64,000 nt of DNA from Gymnogyps californianus. Its lineage: Eukaryota > Chordata > Aves > Accipitriformes > Cathartidae. Each line of letters starts with the position of its first letter. The first letter of the stretch is position 1. The notes beneath the pieces are model-generated. The model was not told the origin of the DNA, did not search any database, and saw only the letters and a program-made list of their open reading frames with translations. The position numbers and the translations under genes were made by a program. The stretch is from NCBI RefSeq assembly GCF_018139145.2, contig NC_059471.1:214167494-214231493 (forward strand), written 5' to 3'. Positions 27,062 to 37,942 of the stretch are shown here, piece by piece.

Positions 27062-28141
27062 AGGAGCCGGAAGGGCCATCCGTCGGCTCGCTGGAGTTGC
27101 CCACTGCAAAGGGACGCCAGTCCCAGCAGTTAAAGTCTCGGGTGGTGCGTGCAGCTCCTTGACTGGTGTGTGAATGCTCGGGCAGCGGCTTCTCCCTTAA
27201 CAGTCCCCCAGGGGTCTTCATCAGCAACACAGACAGTGGGATCGACTGCACCCTCAGCAAGTTTGCAGAATGACACCAAGCTGAGTGGTGCTGTTGACGT
27301 GCTTGAGGGACAGGATGCCATCCAGAGGGACCTTGACAGGCTTGAGAAGTGGGTCCATGTGAACCTCATGAGGTTCAACAAGGCCAAGTGCAAGGTCTTG
27401 CACATGGGTTGGGGCAAATACAGGCTGGGGGATGAGTGGATTGAGAGCAGCCCTGAGGAGAAGGACTTGGGGGTACTGGTGGATGAAAAGCTGGACGTGA
27501 CCTGGCAATGTGTGCTTGCAGCCCAGAAAGCCAACCGTATCCTGGGCTGCCTCAAAAGAAGCATGACCAGCAGGTCAAGGGAGGTAGTTCTGCCCCTCTA
27601 CTCCACTCTTGTGATTCCCCACGTGGAGTACTGCGTTCAGCTCTGAGGCCCCCAACATAAAAAAGACATGGACCTGTTGGAGTGAGTCCAGAGGAGGGCC
27701 ATGAAGATGATCGGAGGGCTGGAGCATCTCTCCTGTGAGGACAGGCTGAGAGAGTTGGGGTTGTTCAGCCTGGAGAAGAGAAGGCTCCGGGGAGACCTTA
27801 TAGCAGCCTTCCAGTACCTAAAGGGGGCCTATGAGAACGATGGGGACAGACTTTCTAGTAGGGCCTGTAGTGATAGGCCAAGGGGTAATGGTTTTAAACT
27901 AAAGGAGGGTAGATTCAGACTAGATATAAGGAAGAAATGTTTTACAATGAGGGTGGTGAAACACTGGCACAGGTTGCCCAGAGAGGTGGTAGATGCCCCA
28001 TCCCTGGAAACATTCAAGGTCAGGTTGGACGGGGCTTTAAGCAACCTGACCTAGTTGAAGATGTCCCTGCTCATGGCAGGGGGGTTGGAGTAGATGACCT
28101 TTAAAGGTCCCTTCCAACCCCAACTATTCTATGATTCTATG

Positions 28142-30177
28142 AACATGGGATTCAAAGACTTGGAAAGAACTTCTCTCTGTGGACATGCTACTCCTTAGGT
28201 ACATCGACCTGACCCGGGCTGCACGCCAGGTACTCCTGTGTGTCTTGAAAGGGGGAAGAAGGGAAGGCTGGAGGTTGCAGAAAGGATTTCCTTGCCTATC
28301 CGAGAGGAATTAAACGACATGTTGTGTGGGGGGGCGAGGAAAGGAACAGTCAGATGGGCTGGGGACAGCAGGAGGGTCGTTTCCCTTCTTCAGGTTGCCT
28401 GATGGACCCAGCTGGCTTGGCACACTGCTGCTGAACCGCGCAGGTCCTGCCCAGGGCCCCGCTTTGCCAACCATTTCAAACAGACCAGCGTTTCGTCCGT
28501 GTCATCTGGGACAACAGCAATGGATGGCTGCCCCTCCCGCTGAGCCCATCAGTTGCACGTGCTGCGTTGCAAGGTGGTGGCAGCACACAAAAACTCAGAC
28601 ACTGTGGGAAAGCTTTGGCCCTAGGGGTACGGACCTTGGTTCACATGCCATCAGGTCAGGAACGTGGTGGGAACTGCATCAGGAAGCCAGCAGTAGCCTT
28701 AAATTATTCCTTAACAGGATGTAATTTCACATGGAAGAGAACAGAGCGGATAAATGAGCAGAGGAAAAGGGCAACATGAGGATTACCTCAAAAAATGGAA
28801 GTTGTTTAAACAACGAGGCTAGCTCTCAACTTCAACAGAGTAAATTAATCTACTCTCTTTTTAGGCTTGCGCTTTCAAAGCAACGTTTCCCACATTTGGG
28901 TAGAAAAGGAGACAGACAAAACATGATTTAAAAGGGGTTCTAAATAAAAATAAAATTATGCTTAAAGAATTACAGGCTCCAGATTATGAGAACTGGGAAT
29001 TGCATAGATCAGGGACTTCTACACTATCACAACATCGAGAGGCTCGTTTGTCTCCCCACATTTTAGTACTCTCTGAATTCACCCATTCTAACCAGCCTGC
29101 TGCTCCAGTGGTGTGAGTAACAAGAGCATTAGAACCGTAGTTCCTTAAAAGAAGTCATTGGAAGCGTTTTCTAAATACGTAACAAATCTGCTCCAAGACA
29201 GTCTCTCTCCGTTTCCCCGAATCCCACCTCAGGCGGTGATACTGCTTCCCTTCTTACCCACGCGTACATCTCCATGCACACACAAAGGCAGCGCACTGAA
29301 AGCTGCAGGGTGGCATCAACACGTCACTTCGTTAAGCCAACAAATTGCCTCTAAGGAAACATATCAGCTCAAGCTCAGCACTTGATCGTATGGTTTCTAG
29401 ACCAGCTGCCTTCGGTCCAACTCAACCCAACAGGGTGGCCGCTTACGCCTGTCCCTGTGTCACACACAGACTGCTTTGAAGCTTAAGGCCATTTCCATCC
29501 TCCTCAGATCTCTTCTGCAAACCCTCTTCCCATTTCCGTCACGTACGTCACCGAGCCCTTCAAGGCTCTCGTTTTGTCCGCCAAACTGGGAGCGGCAGCT
29601 TTCTACTTCTATGGTTACACTGCACCACCACCACTTCTTTCTTACACTTCTGCTATGCTCTTATTTTTTACATTTTATCCTTTCTCACATTCCTGTCGTG
29701 CCCAGCGAGGGCTGAGAACTGCAGTGTTACTGTATTTTATAGCATTCAAATATATACACACACCTCCCCGGACCATGATATAAACAGCGTGCATTCTAAA
29801 TAAACACTGAAATGACTCGTGTAATCAGATCAGTTCATTTTAGAATACGAACATCGAGAAATTGTAGTAATATGGTATGCAAATGAGATAGAGCTCAGGG
29901 TTCCAACTGCATGATGCAGAGAGGTTATTCCACAGTCTCCTCCTTCAGCACACAGTACAACGTACATCACAAACCAACACCTTTAAACACAAGGTGAAGA
30001 CAGGCAATCTCGTCCACTCTTCAAATGAAGAAACACCTGCTTATATGTTTTTGCATGCCAGATACATTACAAAATGTAGAGCACAGCTTTTAAAAATTAT
30101 GTGTCGAAGAGTAACCAAGTCAAACCCAGATATTTAGACACCAAGAGCATTTGCTCCATGGACAACCAAGAACATTT
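28142..30177. other. Intergenic spacer between CR1 and ATP5F1C 3' end
   Basis: About 2 kb of unique-looking sequence. I see no exon, RNA gene or classifiable repeat. ATP5F1C transcription (minus) would run into this interval after its polyadenylation site. Confidence 0.6.
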
Positions 30178-30312
30178 GTTTCGTGTAGGTGGTTTATTGT
30201 AAGAATGTACAGATTTCTGGGGCTTTACCACTTCTTCACAAAATAACAGAGCAGTCTTGTTAACACAGACACAGGCAGGTTAAACCATATGCTCAGAAGA
30301 GCTCTTCTTCAC
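30177..30312 (-). other. ATP5F1C: ATP5F1C terminal exon, 3' UTR and poly(A) signal
   Basis: The acceptor CCTTACAG ends at 30313. The exon opens GTGAAG, so direct joining to exon 8 gives CTG TGA (stop at 30311-30309). The AATAAA signal is on the minus strand at 30198-30193. Cleavage near 30177 is inferred. Confidence 0.9.
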
Positions 30313-32222
30313 CTGTAAGGAAAATCGAAGCAAATTAAAACCCTTTCAATTATTTGGGGTTTTATTTAAAACTTTTGTCTCCTCCAATTTGAATACTTCA
30401 ACTCACTAATATTCCTTACCCCTCCGCTGCCAACCTCTTTATCAAGTCTATTTTTTCCTTGAAGTTTTAAATTTTGAATATGGCTTATTTTGCTACGGAA
30501 ACCTCTTTAGGTACAACGTCTTACATACGGACATTTTTAAGTCATTGCATAAGGTCAGGGCACTATGACAAAATTAAAACAGTAATTGCAAATGAATCCA
30601 ATAACCCACAAAAAAACCCCACAGAACATTATGTCAAATGTGGATATATGCTATCATGGATGTATTTTGCTTAAAATTATTGACACTTAAGAACTTTTTG
30701 TTCAGACAGATTCAAACTAGCAAGGGGCAGTTTCCCAGCTCTTTGGGAAGAGCAGTTTGTCTGACCAACAACGCTGAATTCCAACTTCCTCATTTGACGT
30801 CAAGATTGTCTGTGTTAATTCATTTTAAAAAACAATCTGGTTTCTATTTCATAACTTTACCTCTTGGATTTGGCTGAACCGCTTTTTCCGATTAATCCCT
30901 GGTTATGGTATTACGAGAAAAAACAGAACAAGCAGGTTAGGAAGCAACTCATGCAAATTCAGGCAAAACTATGCACGTATTTATAACCGCAAATGTATTG
31001 TGAGGAGCACAATACAGCACGTAACTGCTATATGGTATGTATTCCAGGCATTTTGTAAACACACAGGATATTAACACATGTATTTGCATCCGCGTATAGC
31101 ACAAATTTTTAACTGTTAGAAGTAATACACATTAGCTACATGCAGTTACAAATTGTGGTCTTAAGCCCACACATTTGTAACCTGCAGTACACACCTTCAC
31201 AAAACTTCTTTCTCAGGGAAATAAGCAAAATAGTAAACTTAGAGTAAAATACACATTCAGTATCAATAGACTCTGGAAGTTCCCTCCTCCTTCCAACCCC
31301 ACCCCCAAACTCTCAGCTTCTGACCACCACCACAGGCTGATTTATCCAAAAGCATTTCAGTCACCCGAGTTGCTCTCCCCCACCCAACACTAGCGGGCTG
31401 TTTGAGCAGACAGAGGAGGAGAAGCCCAGGTAGAAGGGAGGAGGGGAGAAATCCACTGAAAGCCAAAAAAAGAGGAAAAACACTGCCTGCTCAGGCAAGG
31501 ATGTGTGTTGAGGCTCAGGATCTATTTTACCAGCTGTTTAACTTTGGCCAAAAAAGACTGCCAAACTTCACGCTTGTTAGTAGAACTGCGCAAGCCGAAA
31601 AACCTGGGAGTCATGCCGTGGATTGTCTTCCCTTCGGTTTTAGGACCTAGGTGCCCTAACCTTCCCCGTTAACCTGACTGAAGCAGGACGTACAAGCATT
31701 ACACAACTTTGCAACAACCCCTATTTCACGTTTATACAGGTACTCACAGAGCAGCAGCACCAGAGATGATCTCAATGAGCTCCTTCGTAATGACGGCTTG
31801 ACGGGTACGGTTGAACGTCAAGGTCAATTTGTCAATCATCTCAGCTAGAAAAAATTAAGATTGGAATTTAAACATATAATAAGTATTCAAATACAGATAA
31901 AGAGAAGCTGTAGGAACAGAACATCAAATAGTCTTGTAAATCCATGCAAACGATCAAAAGGCTTACTGCACTTTTCATTTTTTCCCCCTACAGGTAACAC
32001 TACTAGTAGACAACTATAAACTTGATAATTTGGCTTTAGGCATCAGAGTTAAACATCTGAAGAACAGCTGACAGACTAGTAAATACCATGGTCTGACATA
32101 GCTTATTTTAACATAACGCAAGCATGCATTATTTGCTTTTAAATTAGATTTCACTGTCAATTAACTACATTGATATTTCCTTCAAGTTACTGTTGTTCTA
32201 GCAAAGGGAGCCAGATTTTTCT

Positions 32223-32259
<37 letters not shown>

Positions 32260-35200
32260 ACAGAAGGTATCACCTCTTTCTCTCAAGACAGGGGGGTCAG
32301 CAGCGAGCAACACCTACAGTTCCAGGTAGCCCAACTGCACACCACATCGGCTTCACTCAGTCACCAGTATCCTTTATGCAACACTACCTTCTCAAGGCTG
32401 AAGTCTTCTCACCATGCCACATAAAAAGCTATTAGCCATCTCCCACTAATGCCAACTCCATACTCTGCACTGCACTCAGTTTGGACACCTTCCAAGGAAT
32501 ACCTGTATATTCTTAACTTGCTGCATGACAGGCGGTGAAGTATTTAACCACTGTTTCAGTTTCCTCACCTTTAAAATGGTGCAGTACTAATTACATTTGG
32601 CTCACAAGTAGGTACAGGTTTATAAAAATTTTTGAAATCCTCAGACCAGCCACATGAGAAGAGCGTAAAGAATATTTGGCCATTACAAGATTAGTTTAGT
32701 GTTTCATATTCTTATTAAAGAATCTGTTATTTCCCTTCCAGTTACCTGGTCTTGTTTCTCATGTACTTGACAGCAATCCCTCTTTCCAGGGACTAAATAG
32801 GGTTCACATGTTCAGAAAAGAATCCCAGTTGAACTGGCTCAAAAAACCAGACTCAAAATGGAATTAAGAGAGAAACCAGCTCATTTCTTATCATTTTGGA
32901 AGCAAAGAATTACACAAAGGGAGGTCAGTACTTTCATGCTAAACTACGGAATTCCTGGGAAACCCACGGAGTAGACTTACAAGCATTCTTGCTAGCATTG
33001 TCCATAGCGGTCATCCTAGCACTCTGCTCGCTGGTGGTGGATTCTTTCAGGGAGTAGTACAGAATATTTGCTAGTGTAAATTCCTGGTAGTTTCTCAGCA
33101 CATCAGCATCAATATCATCATAGATACTTAGGCTTTCTGTAAAATATGAGAGTGCGGACTTAGAGAAATCCAACATATACTACTTCTAGCAAAACAATAC
33201 AATGCCATGCGAAAGACTACTAAGCGAGCCTGTTTCTCTACTTAAGGCAATGCAGAGGGATTTTCTCTACATACTATGTGTACTTTCATCATCTCTCTGC
33301 TATTTAAAATTTTGTTAAGTATTTTATGTGTTTTAATTCAACTTACTACTAGGAAAGTCAGATTTTGACCAAGGCCAAATACATTATTGGTGTATTATGT
33401 TTAATCTTCCCATACAATGCTGCAGAAACATTCTGGGGTATTTTTACTGAGTAGTGCAAAGTCACTCAATACCCAGGCCGTTCAGTGCTGAAAACATTGG
33501 AACTGACAGTGTTTTGCATATGCACAATTCTTGCTTGAGAGAGAATCTCAAACCAAAATCAGTACGACCTTTCCTTTTAACCTCCCTGCCCCACAGCACC
33601 TTGATAAGTCAGCCTTGGACTGCCAAGATAAAACAATCTGTTAAACTTACGATACATGCACCATAATAAGATGTTTTAATACCATATTCCCACATTCAGA
33701 GTACTTTTTCTATGATTTATCACTTCACATAACTGGTGGTTTCTACTACTTACCAGAACCAGCAACTGTTTCAAGGGAGAAGATTGGTTTTTCATCGGTC
33801 TTGTAGGAGATGACAGACCTGTATAAAAATAGTGCAATAGGCTCTTTAGTTCAACTAACCCTAAATTGAGTGCTTAAAATCGAATTAGAATACACAACTT
33901 CTGGCCTTCTAATTCCACAAAGTTCTGCGATAATCCTGGTGAAGAGATCTCAGATACCACCTGGATATAATGACGTGCTGACTGTAAATATTACAGCACC
34001 CACTACACAAGTAAAAAGGGAACTCCAACCACAGCTATTAAAAAAAAAAAACAACGGCTCTTCACACACAACAAAACGCACTCACTCCTCAAGAAATAAA
34101 GTAAACATGACAAGTCACAGTCAGTTTTCATATTACTTCATTGGGCCAACGTGCTGTTTGAAGCCTTCTACCCAGTATTTGTCCGGTGTAGTTGCAGTTT
34201 AATCTTACTTGAACCGATTGTAGATGACAGAGCCTTCGTCAAATTCATACCCAGAGTTTAACAACTCTGAGGCAATGACTGAAGCATCTCCAAAGCTCGG
34301 AGGTCTCCGTCCCACTTCTCTGAATGTCAGCAGGAAGTAATTGCCATGTGTCCTGCAGTAATACCAAATCCGTGTTAGAACCAAGTGGACGCTCTAATGT
34401 ACAACTATGTGGCACCAAGAGGCAATGAGTCCAGTAACTTACTAGTGTTCAGAACTAAGCATTTTATTGAATTAGGGTCTGAGATAAATTTTGCCTTTTT
34501 TCCAGTTAAATTGTTATGATAGCTTCAGGATAAACACACACTTGTAGCAGTGCTAGTGTTGCTAGCTTTCAAGCTTTTATTCCAAAAATATAATAAAGCT
34601 GTGCAGCAGTTTCACAAATGTCCAGATGATCAAAAGCCATCTTCGCATATTTACAGGTTTTGGTTTTTTTAATTTTAAAAGGAACTTGAATTTAGCAGTT
34701 TAATTAAATGCAATTGCCTGTGAATGCCACACAGCTTTGCAAGCAGTCCTGAAATTTCTACCACAGAAAACAACCAAAACCACCAAAGCAAACACTTCTC
34801 CTTTTTACCTCTGAAGGAGGCCTCTGATCTTGTCACCTACTCCAACCACCATAACTTCTTTCCCTGCGTTTGAGAGGTTGGTAATCTCGTTCTTCAAGGT
34901 TTTAGCAATAGACGTGTGGATAGCACCACACAGACCTCGGTCAGAGGACACACCAATAAGGAGGTGCTTCTTCTTGTCCTCAGGTGCCTTTATTTCTGCT
35001 TTCTCATAGAGAGCTAAAAAAAAGATGGATAAGTTATTCAAGGGTGCCAGGAAGCAAACATGTCATATCAAAATACCTTTGAATTACTCTAACTAAAACA
35101 ATTTCTAAAAGGGTTCCAAATCACAGCCAGATGAATTTTATCTCCCTCACAATCATTCAAGTTTGCATGTGATCTGACCAGAGGGGACAAAGAAACAATT

Positions 35201-37664
35201 CAAAGCCAGCCACATCTCTGCATCGGATATCACACAGTGTCATTACTTTGTTAAGTTCACTGTGCAAGTCCAGTGCCTCAGGAGCATGTGCAGCCCAAGA
35301 GTTTGCAAGAAGGTTTGGCAGTGGCTGTAGATGTTACAGATAGGACACAATTCCATTAACAGATAGAAGCAGGTCAGAAATCCTGAGCTCTGGTGCTTTT
35401 ATGGCTAACAAAAACAACCACAGAAAGTTAAAAAAGTAATCAGAAATTATAATGAATTCCACATTAGAACTCTTAAAAATCACTCTCCATAAATTACTTA
35501 TAAGGAATACTCAAGGTGACATTGGCCTAGAGATACAAATTCTTTTGGAAAAAAATCTACCAAAAGGTTAAAAAAGTCTAGGCATTTTATCACCACCATG
35601 AAAGTTTTCCTCTTTTGTTCCCACATCACACAGTGCAAGAGTCTTCCCTCACCCAGTGCTCCTGTTCCATAGACTCTAGCAGGCTTCAGCTCCCTCTCAG
35701 CTCTTGCATATTTTGCCGCAGAAACCATCTTCATGGACTTTGTAATTTTCTGAATGTTCTTGATGGACTTCAAGCGCCTGGTAACTACAAGGTTAATAGT
35801 TGAAGGTCATGGGCTGTACTGGGCATAATGACATCAAAAACAAGCAATAAAATGCTAGCAACCACCATCCAAAAATATCTTGCCAAGTTCCTCAAAGAAA
35901 AAAAACCAAACAAACAAACAATGCACAAACAAACCTCATAAAAGATATGCCCTTAGTGTTTATAGTAAGAAAGCAGTAAGAGTAGTAATCTGGCTAACCC
36001 AAATGCATCTTTACAATAGGTATGTTTTTTCCCCCAGACATAACATTTATTTAATATTTAGCCCAACATAAGATCTATTTACTGTTCTCTTCCCTTCCAC
36101 TTCTACGTGTTTCACAAATACATCAGTTGAGGTATATTGTCATCTCTTCCTAGATGACAAGGGGAGGGGAAAAAAACCAAAGACCCCATACTACCCATAT
36201 CATAAAGAGACAGAATAAACTTCTTCCTCCGTTTAGATTGTGACAAAATGAGATTCATAAAAATACTGATGCAAAAAGAAAACAAAACACGTGTCCTACA
36301 GACAAGTGCATTTCCAAGACAATCTCCCTGTATAAGAACCTATAAGGAATGGCTTAAAGAAGCATTATCAAAGTGAAACCATTCAGTCAACATTTTTTCC
36401 CCCAATGCTATATAAATGCACAGGGAAATAAACGTAACAAAAAATAAATTAATTCTTAAAGGCGAGCAAAAATCTGGTTTAGCACATATGATAAAGTTAT
36501 TTCAAAATATGTTTGAGTAAAACTATTGGTTTGCTGAAATTACATCTAAATTAGTGCTAAAACCATTTTAAGCAATGCCTTTTCTGAAGGACGCTTGTTT
36601 AATATAAGCCGTGCTGGAGGCTTATATATCAATGTTACGGTGTATCACAATCAGTTTATCCAACAGAGGCTAACTGAAATTATCTTTTAATCTATGGTTT
36701 TCCTGCAACACTTTCCGTCTCTCAAAAGCAAACAAACCCAGTACTTACTGTCTTTTAGGGTTGCCATATTCCTGACTTGGCCCCTGAAAATGAATGCAGG
36801 AGAAATTACGATAGTTCACTAGTTCTCCAGCAAACCCAACACCTGTCAAGTGCAGGTCCCTTTCAGAGAGATGAAAATTTAAGAATTGCTGTTTCTTAAA
36901 AAGCATCTGTAGTAGGGACAAGCCACTCTAAACCATGCCTTGTATCCAGACCTTCCTCCCTTCTCCTTATCTCTTGTGACACCATATATCGTTTAATACA
37001 TTATCCACTGCCTTAGATAATGGCACAATGGAAACAAAGACCAGACAGCATGGCATCAGAAGGGTACAACTTTCAAAAAAACGTAACTGTTTTTAAAAAA
37101 CGATCAAAACGAAGCAGAGGAGGCTACACCATTTCCCGACAAGAGCAGAGTCTCCTTGCACCGCCTGTCATCTACGAAGCTGTCCTTTTTTCACTCCTCT
37201 TGCCTCGCCCATTCACCCCCCGCACCGGCCGAGCACCCTTTCCCTACGAGCTCCCGTCTCCCCCTCGCCCCCCACCCACAGAGCCACGGCTCAGAGGACG
37301 GAGCCTCCGTCCCCGGCAGGTCACCGCCGTGCCCCCGGCAGGCCGCTTGCCCTCAGCCTCACGGTCACCGCTCCTCCAGCCACACCGGAGCCCACAGCAC
37401 CTCACGGGCTGGCCCGGGCGGCGGCCCCACCACCCCCGGGCACCGCACGGCTGAGGTGAGCGTCGCCCCCTCAGCCCCCCGGGGCCGGCCCCAGCCACCC
37501 GGCCGCCCCGCAGGGCCACCCCGCCGCCTGCCTCCACCCACCGGGACACGTCCCCCCGTCCCCACAGGACCCCCCACCGTCCCCACAGGACCCCTCCCGG
37601 CCCGCGCCCCCGCCCGTTACCATTGCGGCTGGTAAAGCGCGACAACTGCCCCTCGGGCGAACAT
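30309..37664 (-). CDS. ATP5F1C: ATP synthase F1 subunit gamma, mitochondrial
   Basis: This is the central rotor shaft of mitochondrial F1Fo ATP synthase, coupling proton-driven c-ring rotation to ATP formation in the alpha3beta3 head. Coding exons (minus) are 37621-37664, 36749-36783, 35653-35784, 34809-35013, 34209-34352, 33754-33818, 32981-33136, 31748-31844, then terminal exon 30312 down. All junctions are GT-AG and in frame, giving 293 aa (human 297-298). Residues 1-21 form an import leader with Arg/Ala/Val and no acids. The mature start ATLKDI is at residue 22, as in bovine. The N-terminal shaft helix ([20 protein letters not shown]), the [13 protein letters not shown] core and the C-terminal shaft helix ([14 protein letters not shown] ... 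[15 protein letters not shown]) are intact. An alternative penultimate exon (30861-30898) adds a final Asp. Head-to-head with KIN. Confidence 0.97.
30861..30898 (-). CDS. ATP5F1C: ATP5F1C alternative exon 9 (adds C-terminal Asp)
   Basis: A 38-nt cassette with a CCAG acceptor ending at 30899 and a GTAAAG donor at 30860. A T-rich tract lies upstream on the minus strand. Joined to exon 8 it reads CT|G GAT TAA, giving Leu-Asp-stop. In mammals inclusion of exon 9 gives the liver-type subunit ending in Asp, and skipping in heart and muscle removes it. The same coding effect is seen here. Confidence 0.8.
31748..31844 (-). CDS. ATP5F1C: ATP5F1C exon 8
   Basis: 97 nt: [20 protein letters not shown] then [11 protein letters not shown] and CT of the final Leu codon. 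The donor GTGAGT starts at 31747. The first intron bases G-TGA would themselves complete Leu-stop. Confidence 0.96.
32227..32255. repeat. T29 homopolymer
   Basis: 29 consecutive T (poly(A) on the ATP5F1C sense strand) in intron 7. Confidence 0.95.
32535..32680 (+). repeat. Ancient MIR SINE remnant
   Basis: CTGTTTCAGTTTCCTCACCT followed by TTTAAAATGGTGCAGTACTAAT matches the MIR core 3' half. Further on, CACATGAGAAGAGCGTAAAG fits the decayed tail. It is in plus orientation, antisense to ATP5F1C. Confidence 0.7.
32981..33136 (-). CDS. ATP5F1C: ATP5F1C exon 7
   Basis: 156 nt: [20 protein letters not shown], then the C-terminal shaft helix start ([20 protein letters not shown]). Acceptor TTACAG, donor GTAAGT. 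Confidence 0.97.
33754..33818 (-). CDS. ATP5F1C: ATP5F1C exon 6
   Basis: 65 nt encoding [21 protein letters not shown]. Acceptor TATACAG, donor GTAAGT. Confidence 0.96.
34209..34352 (-). CDS. ATP5F1C: ATP5F1C exon 5
   Basis: 144 nt. [20 protein letters not shown] then [20 protein letters not shown]. Homologous to human [20 protein letters not shown]. Acceptor CTGCAG, donor GTAAGA. Confidence 0.96.
34809..35013 (-). CDS. ATP5F1C: ATP5F1C exon 4
   Basis: 205 nt, residues 71-138. It includes [20 protein letters not shown] and [18 protein letters not shown], the Rossmann-like globular start. Donor GTAAAA. Confidence 0.96.
35653..35784 (-). CDS. ATP5F1C: ATP5F1C exon 3
   Basis: Residues 27-70: the N-terminal shaft helix, [20 protein letters not shown] through [13 protein letters not shown]. 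The acceptor TTGTAG restores ITRR. Donor GTGAGG. Confidence 0.96.
35785..36748 (-). other. ATP5F1C intron 2
   Basis: AT-rich intron sequence between exons 2 and 3. No additional exon or repeat recognised. Confidence 0.7.
36749..36783 (-). CDS. ATP5F1C: ATP5F1C exon 2
   Basis: A 35-nt exon covering the end of the leader and the mature N-terminus ([11 protein letters not shown]). Acceptor TTTTCAG, donor GTAAGT. Confidence 0.95.
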
Positions 37665-37830
37665 GGCGGCGCCTCCACCACAGCCCCGCTGAAGGTCAGC
37701 GCACCCGCACCGCGCATGCGCGCAGCCGCGCCTGGCGGGGGGGCGGGAAGTGCTTCCGGGGCGCGGGCGGCCACTTCCGGCGGGTGCAGGGAGCGGGACG
37801 GGGGTGGCGGAGGGTCAGTGTCGCCGCCAT
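37600..37830. promoter_or_regulatory. Bidirectional CpG-island promoter of ATP5F1C and KIN
   Basis: Only 164 bp separate the two divergent start codons (37664 and 37829). Within and beside them are a palindromic NRF1-type site GCGCATGCGC (37712-37721), a double ETS/GABP-type inverted pair GGAAGTGCTTCCGG (37746-37759), another CACTTCCGG (37772-37780), and a YY1-like ACATGGCGGC overlapping the ATP5F1C ATG on the plus strand. No TATA box. NRF1 plus GABP sites are typical of nuclear genes for oxidative phosphorylation. Factor binding itself is inferred. Confidence 0.85.
37621..37664 (-). CDS. ATP5F1C: ATP5F1C exon 1
   Basis: Residues 1-14 and part of Trp15 ([14 protein letters not shown]). The start lies in a GCCGCCATG context. 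The donor GTAACG starts at 37620. Confidence 0.93.
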
Positions 37831-37942
37831 GGGGAAGTCGGATTTCCTGAGCCCCAAAGCCATCGCCAACCGCATCAAGTCCAAGGGGCTGCAGAAGCTG
37901 CGCTGGTACTGTCAGATGTGCCAGAAGCAGTGCCGCGATGAG
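37829..37942 (+). CDS. KIN: KIN exon 1
   Basis: Residues 1-38 ([16 protein letters not shown] to QKQCRDE), carrying the CxxC half of the zinc finger (Cys28, Cys31). Donor GTAAGT. Confidence 0.97.

Larger units (their letters stand above)
25784..27202 (+). mobile_element. Solo LTR A inserted in CR1, itself interrupted
   Basis: The element begins TGTTGTGG and ends TTAACA (TGTT...AACA inverted ends). It is flanked by the 5-bp duplication GTCCC at 25779-25783 and 27203-27207. A TATA-like GTATAAT lies at 26254 and an AATAAA at 26940-26945. Between these a second LTR is inserted at 26330-26924. Without the guest and its duplicated 5 bp it would be about 819 bp. A GT dinucleotide run (about 27034-27061) lies in its 3' part. 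No internal retroviral genes remain. The family name is not known to me; the 5-bp duplication fits ERVL- or ERV1-like integration. Confidence 0.75.
25621..28141 (+). mobile_element. CR1 LINE, 5'-truncated, interrupted by LTR insertion
   Basis: Left piece 25621-25783 encodes a CR1 reverse-transcriptase segment ([15 protein letters not shown], later VVNGSMSRW and VTSGVP). Right piece 27203-28141 resumes with the C-terminal reverse-transcriptase region ([37 protein letters not shown]). It then carries the conserved 3' part with [20 protein letters not shown] and the CR1 terminus TTCCAACCCCAACTATTCTA plus ATTCTATGA. The two pieces are separated by an LTR bounded by 5-bp duplications, which shows this was one element. 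Frameshifts and stops (for example after YCVQL, about 27645) make it inactive. A short internal deletion near 27214 relative to the usual CR1 order is likely. Confidence 0.9.
31845..32980 (-). other. ATP5F1C intron 7 with T29 run and MIR remnant
   Basis: The intron carries an uninterrupted run of 29 T (32227-32255; poly(A) on the sense strand) and an ancient MIR copy at about 32535-32680. No other coding sequence is seen. Confidence 0.7.

Noticed and set aside
27149..28054. Two plus-strand frames of 165 and 117 codons
   Set aside because: They are CR1 reverse-transcriptase remnants, not host genes, and are recorded as the CR1 element.
30861..30898. Dismissing the GGATTAA block as random intron
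   Set aside because: It has an acceptor, a donor, a T-rich tract upstream and the exact coding effect expected for gamma exon 9, so it was kept as an exon.
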